Assembly (NCBI GenBank): GCA_910579865.1
Contig: CAJTXA010000004.1
Span: 124,001 to 188,000, forward strand
DNA length: 64,000 nt
DNA from: an uncultured Lachnospiraceae bacterium
Lineage (GTDB): Bacteria; Bacillota; Clostridia; Lachnospirales; Lachnospiraceae
Reading direction: 5' to 3'
Made by a program: the position numbers and the translations under genes
Notes under the pieces: generated by a model
The model's database searches: none
Told to the model about the DNA's origin: nothing
The model's input: the letters and a program-made list of their open reading frames with translations, nothing else
Part shown: positions 60,986-64,000 of the stretch, one piece after another
Numbering within the stretch: position 1 is the stretch's first letter
How the letters are laid out: the number at the start of each line of letters is the position of its first letter

Positions 60986-63022
60986 ATGGAAAAAGAAATA
61001 ATTTGGGAATATTTTGGGGTGAAACCTAAAAATCCAGAGAAAGTAAGTGTGGTGGGAATTGATTTTGGGGCAGGAGAATTAACCGCTTGTTTGGCTACTT
61101 TGCGGTATGGAGAGCTTAGGTTAGAAGATTTAGCGGTTGATAATTATAATACTAGATGGGCTTATACCGCTTATAATGATGAGCATAAAATTATTGGAGA
61201 AGAAGTGATAAAGTATCCAGAGGAGATTTATACAAATTTTAAGAAGAATCCAGAGGATGCAATTGAAAAGTATGGAGCTCGATTAGAAGGAGGATTGACA
61301 TACCAGTATTTAATGGAAAAAACTTTTTTTTGTTTGGTTCGAAATCTATTGAAAAATAAGATTATTTTGGGGGACTGTAGAGGACAGGAGGAAAAGGAAA
61401 TTTTTCTTTTTGTAGGACGTCCTTCTAGTAATGCTTGGAAAAATCATGCAAAAGAGTATCAAAGGATTCTTCAGAGAAGTTTGCATGAATTAGAGGCAAA
61501 GGATTGGGAGTTAGAGCCAGGGGTAAAAGTGAAAGTTAAGCTTTCTGTGATTGTTTATTCAGAAGCAGAGGCGGCTATGGCAAGTGAGTATTATAGAGAA
61601 CAGATTGATTCTAAAGAAACTGTGGTAGTGATAGATGGAGGAAGCAGTACATTTGATTGTGTGATAGTGAGAAATGGAAGGGTGCTTGGGGAGTATAGCC
61701 GCCAAGTTGGAGCTGGAATGATAGAGAAAAATATGTTTGATTGTTGTATTTTAGAGCTAAATCAAAAAAATGCTGGTATTTCTGTAGATCAGAGAAAGAC
61801 AGAGCATGATGCTAAGGTTGTAGATATTGACTTTAATGAGGGGGTGCATACAATCGAACTTCGAAAGCGGAAAGAAGACTATTTCGGGCCAGATGGAAAT
61901 CGAGCGTATGATGATAATCGTTATTCCATTTATATGAATTCTTCTAGAAAACGGTGGGATATTGATCATGCATTTATGGAACTTGCAATTCAAAAGATGC
62001 CAGTAAGAGTAGAGCGAAGTTATCTAGATGAAGAGGACAAGTTTGGCGGAAATTATACGCAAGATTATGCGAGTTTTTGGCTGGCAATACAGGCTTTTGT
62101 AAAGGGAGCAAAGGCAAGGTGCATAGAAGAAGAAAGTGGAGAACCGTTAAAGATAGATCGAATTATTTTGACTGGAGGGGCTACAGTGATGCCTTTTGTA
62201 CAGGAGATTGTGCGGGAGGTTTTTCAAGTAGAGCAAAATGGAATTCAATTAGAACAGCCTTCTGTAACACGACGTTTTTCTGTGTCAAGAGGGCTTGCCT
62301 ATATGGGATATGTGGAGCTGACAAAATATCAGGAGTTAATTCGAATTCGGCAGCATATTCAAAAAAAATTGGAAGCGATACGAGGGAAAATCAGTATACA
62401 GGTGCAAACTACTTGTAAAGAAGAGATATGGAAAGAAGTTTATATAAAACAAATTGAACAGTGGGTGGAAGAGCCATCAATGAAGACATTATATGATTGG
62501 GTTCAAATTACGTACCATATTCCAATTGATGTAGTAAGAAAGGATTTAGGGGAGTTTATGAAAAAAGAGGGGATAGTTGCAGAGCTAAATCAGGTGTTGA
62601 AAGAAAATTTTTATAAGTTGTTTCCAAAGGCAGATTGCGAATATCATTATAAAATAGAACAGGAGGATATTTTAACTGCATTTGAAGGAGAGTTAAAACA
62701 GATTCAAATTTATTTGTTTGATCTTTTAGATGCGAAACAAAAGATTCGAAATTTATTTGGATTTTTAGGAGCAAGAGAGATTGGCTGGCATACAGAATTA
62801 ATGACAAATGAGAAGATTAAAATTCAAATTCATATAAAAGAGCATAAGCAAGATATTTTAAGTAAATTAAAGGCACAAATAGAAAGCAGAACACAGGAAG
62901 CAGTATCTAGAATTTATACTACAATGATGCAAAATATTTATCAGTCGTTAGAAAGTTATATGGAAGGCTTAACGCCATATTTTGTAAGGGGTGCAGCAGA
63001 TGTCAAGAATGGTAGAGATTGA
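60986..63022 (+). CDS. Hsp70/actin-fold ATPase
   Basis: About 678 residues from ATG 60986 (GTG 60968 is an alternative). The actin-fold motifs are present: phosphate-1 SVVGIDFGAGELTACLA (residues ~21-37), phosphate-2 VVVIDGGSSTFDCVIV, and adenosine motif IILTGGATVMPFVQEI. Between them are insertions not found in DnaK, and there is no DnaK substrate-binding domain; the C-terminal ~230 residues are helical and novel. It is not DnaK, HscA or MreB. The end overlaps the AAA+ gene, so they are probably translationally coupled. Confidence 0.8.
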   Translation: MEKEIIWEYFGVKPKNPEKVSVVGIDFGAGELTACLATLRYGELRLEDLAVDNYNTRWAYTAYNDEHKIIGEEVIKYPEEIYTNFKKNPEDAIEKYGARLEGGLTYQYLMEKTFFCLVRNLLKNKIILGDCRGQEEKEIFLFVGRPSSNAWKNHAKEYQRILQRSLHELEAKDWELEPGVKVKVKLSVIVYSEAEAAMASEYYREQIDSKETVVVIDGGSSTFDCVIVRNGRVLGEYSRQVGAGMIEKNMFDCCILELNQKNAGISVDQRKTEHDAKVVDIDFNEGVHTIELRKRKEDYFGPDGNRAYDDNRYSIYMNSSRKRWDIDHAFMELAIQKMPVRVERSYLDEEDKFGGNYTQDYASFWLAIQAFVKGAKARCIEEESGEPLKIDRIILTGGATVMPFVQEIVREVFQVEQNGIQLEQPSVTRRFSVSRGLAYMGYVELTKYQELIRIRQHIQKKLEAIRGKISIQVQTTCKEEIWKEVYIKQIEQWVEEPSMKTLYDWVQITYHIPIDVVRKDLGEFMKKEGIVAELNQVLKENFYKLFPKADCEYHYKIEQEDILTAFEGELKQIQIYLFDLLDAKQKIRNLFGFLGAREIGWHTELMTNEKIKIQIHIKEHKQDILSKLKAQIESRTQEAVSRIYTTMMQNIYQSLESYMEGLTPYFVRGAADVKNGRD

Positions 63023-64000
63023 AAAACGCCTTTCTATGTTAATGGAAAAACATAGACATATTGTATATTTTATTACCGAAGACAGAATGATTTTACAGTC
63101 TGTTTTTGCAGAGATGGCGGATACGTTAAAAGGAATTCTACAAAACAGTGTAGATGGAACAATAGGAAGAATTTTGCAGACAGCAAATCGGGATGCATTG
63201 TTTCGGGTTGCTACAACAAATGGAATATTGGTAGATGCCTATGAAACTTTTCATTTAAAGGAGCGCCAATATATTCCAGAGGAAATTTTTCATAGAGAAG
63301 AGGGAATAGGAGCCAGACGGGAAAAAGTAAATTTGCAGGTATATCCAGTATTTTTTTTATTAAATGATTTTCATATTATTCGAGAATCGGTTGCAGCACA
63401 TTTTTTAAAACAGTTTTTATGGGCAGCAGAGAAGGAGGAACAGGAATATAAAAGATATGTTTTGCTATTTCTTGTTAGTCCAGTTTTTAAGTTGCCAGAG
63501 GGGTTTGAAAGTGAGATAGAAGTAATTGATGTTCCTGAAATGGATGAGGAGGATATTCGAGAGTATTTATTATTAGAAGCAGAGAAGGAATATAAAAGAG
63601 ATAGAAACAGTTTTTTGAGACAAAAGATAGGGATAGTAGATCAGAGAAGAATAGAGGAAGTAATCAGAGATTATAAGGGAATTTCGAATAAAGGGATGCA
63701 AGAGATTACTGCCGATCTGCAAGCAGAATTTGGAAGTTTTTTTGGTCGTTCGGAAGACAAAAGTGGAATGGAAGAGAATTTAGGCAGAATTCGAAGAGCA
63801 AGAAAGAAAAAGGTAGTAGACTTAAAAAAGGAGGAGGCTAGACGAGATTCTACAGTAACAATGAAAGAACCAGGTAGTTATGTGGCTGGGATGGAGAGAT
63901 TTTTAGATTGGATCAATGAGATAAAAGAAGAATTTTTAGATTTGGAAAAAGCCAGACAATTTGGAAATGAACCTCCAAAAGGTGTGTTATTAACTGGAGT
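63000..64000 (+). CDS. Ycf46-like AAA+ ATPase (3'-truncated by window edge)
   Basis: ATG 63000 lies inside the 3' end of the Hsp70-like gene and the frame is open to the window end (333 codons visible). The N-terminal domain has the Ycf46 layout: FLVSPVFKLPEGFESEIEVI, DVPEMDEEDIREYLLLEAEK, a helical part, then YVAGMERFLDWINEIKEEFL and FGNEPPKGVLLTGV, which is the start of the AAA+ domain just before Walker A. The Walker A residues themselves lie beyond base 64000. The functional assignment is therefore partial. Confidence 0.8.
   Translation, partial: MSRMVEIEKRLSMLMEKHRHIVYFITEDRMILQSVFAEMADTLKGILQNSVDGTIGRILQTANRDALFRVATTNGILVDAYETFHLKERQYIPEEIFHREEGIGARREKVNLQVYPVFFLLNDFHIIRESVAAHFLKQFLWAAEKEEQEYKRYVLLFLVSPVFKLPEGFESEIEVIDVPEMDEEDIREYLLLEAEKEYKRDRNSFLRQKIGIVDQRRIEEVIRDYKGISNKGMQEITADLQAEFGSFFGRSEDKSGMEENLGRIRRARKKKVVDLKKEEARRDSTVTMKEPGSYVAGMERFLDWINEIKEEFLDLEKARQFGNEPPKGVLLTG

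Overview
The window is AT-rich, uses strong AGGAGG-type ribosome binding sites and some TTG/GTG starts, and encodes Firmicutes-type proteins: FliY with a CheC-like half, CheC/CheD, a SigD-type sigma factor, a SwrB-like DUF6115 protein, long-form HPF, an L10 leader and a PPi-type phosphofructokinase. This points to a motile, anaerobic, gut-type member of the Clostridia, most likely Lachnospiraceae. The family assignment is inference from gene content. No tRNA, rRNA, CRISPR array or insertion sequence was seen.

Bases 1-19886 are the distal part of one large fla/che operon on the + strand: fliY (5' end cut off), cheY, fliO, fliP, fliQ, fliR, flhB, flhA, flhF, flhG, a PilZ/YcgR-type protein, cheB, a degenerate CheA-P1 duplicate, cheA, cheW, cheC, cheD, a small membrane protein, sigD, a FapA/DUF342 gene, a small acidic protein, a SwrB-like gene and an MltG-like membrane protein. 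It ends at a strong bidirectional terminator. It encodes the export gate, the motor switch, the chemotaxis core with its adaptation enzymes, c-di-GMP control and the late-gene sigma factor.

Bases 19937-38120 mix core and accessory genes. Core loci are rpsB-tsf, the L10 leader with rplJ-rplL, and pfk. Between them lie a BrnT/BrnA toxin-antitoxin pair flanked by two related intergenic modules, a 1141-residue HTH plus PLD-like protein that may be an uncharacterised defence effector, a MarR/TauE-SafE pair, a hybrid histidine kinase, a DUF3737 beta-helix protein, a short flagellin paralogue, a lipoprotein serpin and a secreted amidase.

Bases 38121-51465 hold an FtsX-type ABC exporter with a very long coiled coil, a chemoreceptor preceded by a coupled 13-codon ORF, a GH3 glycosidase, Ogt, a TrpXYZ-like ABC importer, an SDR oxidoreductase and a thioredoxin reductase. 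The intergenic region at 51528-51657 contains seven DnaA-box-like nonamers in 130 bp. Bases 51900-56980 carry hpf, secA, prfB (with its programmed +1 frameshift) and a second CheW.

Bases 57094-64000 contain the strongest candidate for an undescribed system. It is a tight six-gene operon: an HTH-like protein, a beta-propeller-like protein, two tandem coiled-coil paralogues (one membrane-anchored) sharing a conserved C-terminal domain, an Hsp70/actin-fold ATPase, and a Ycf46-like AAA+ ATPase that runs off the window end.
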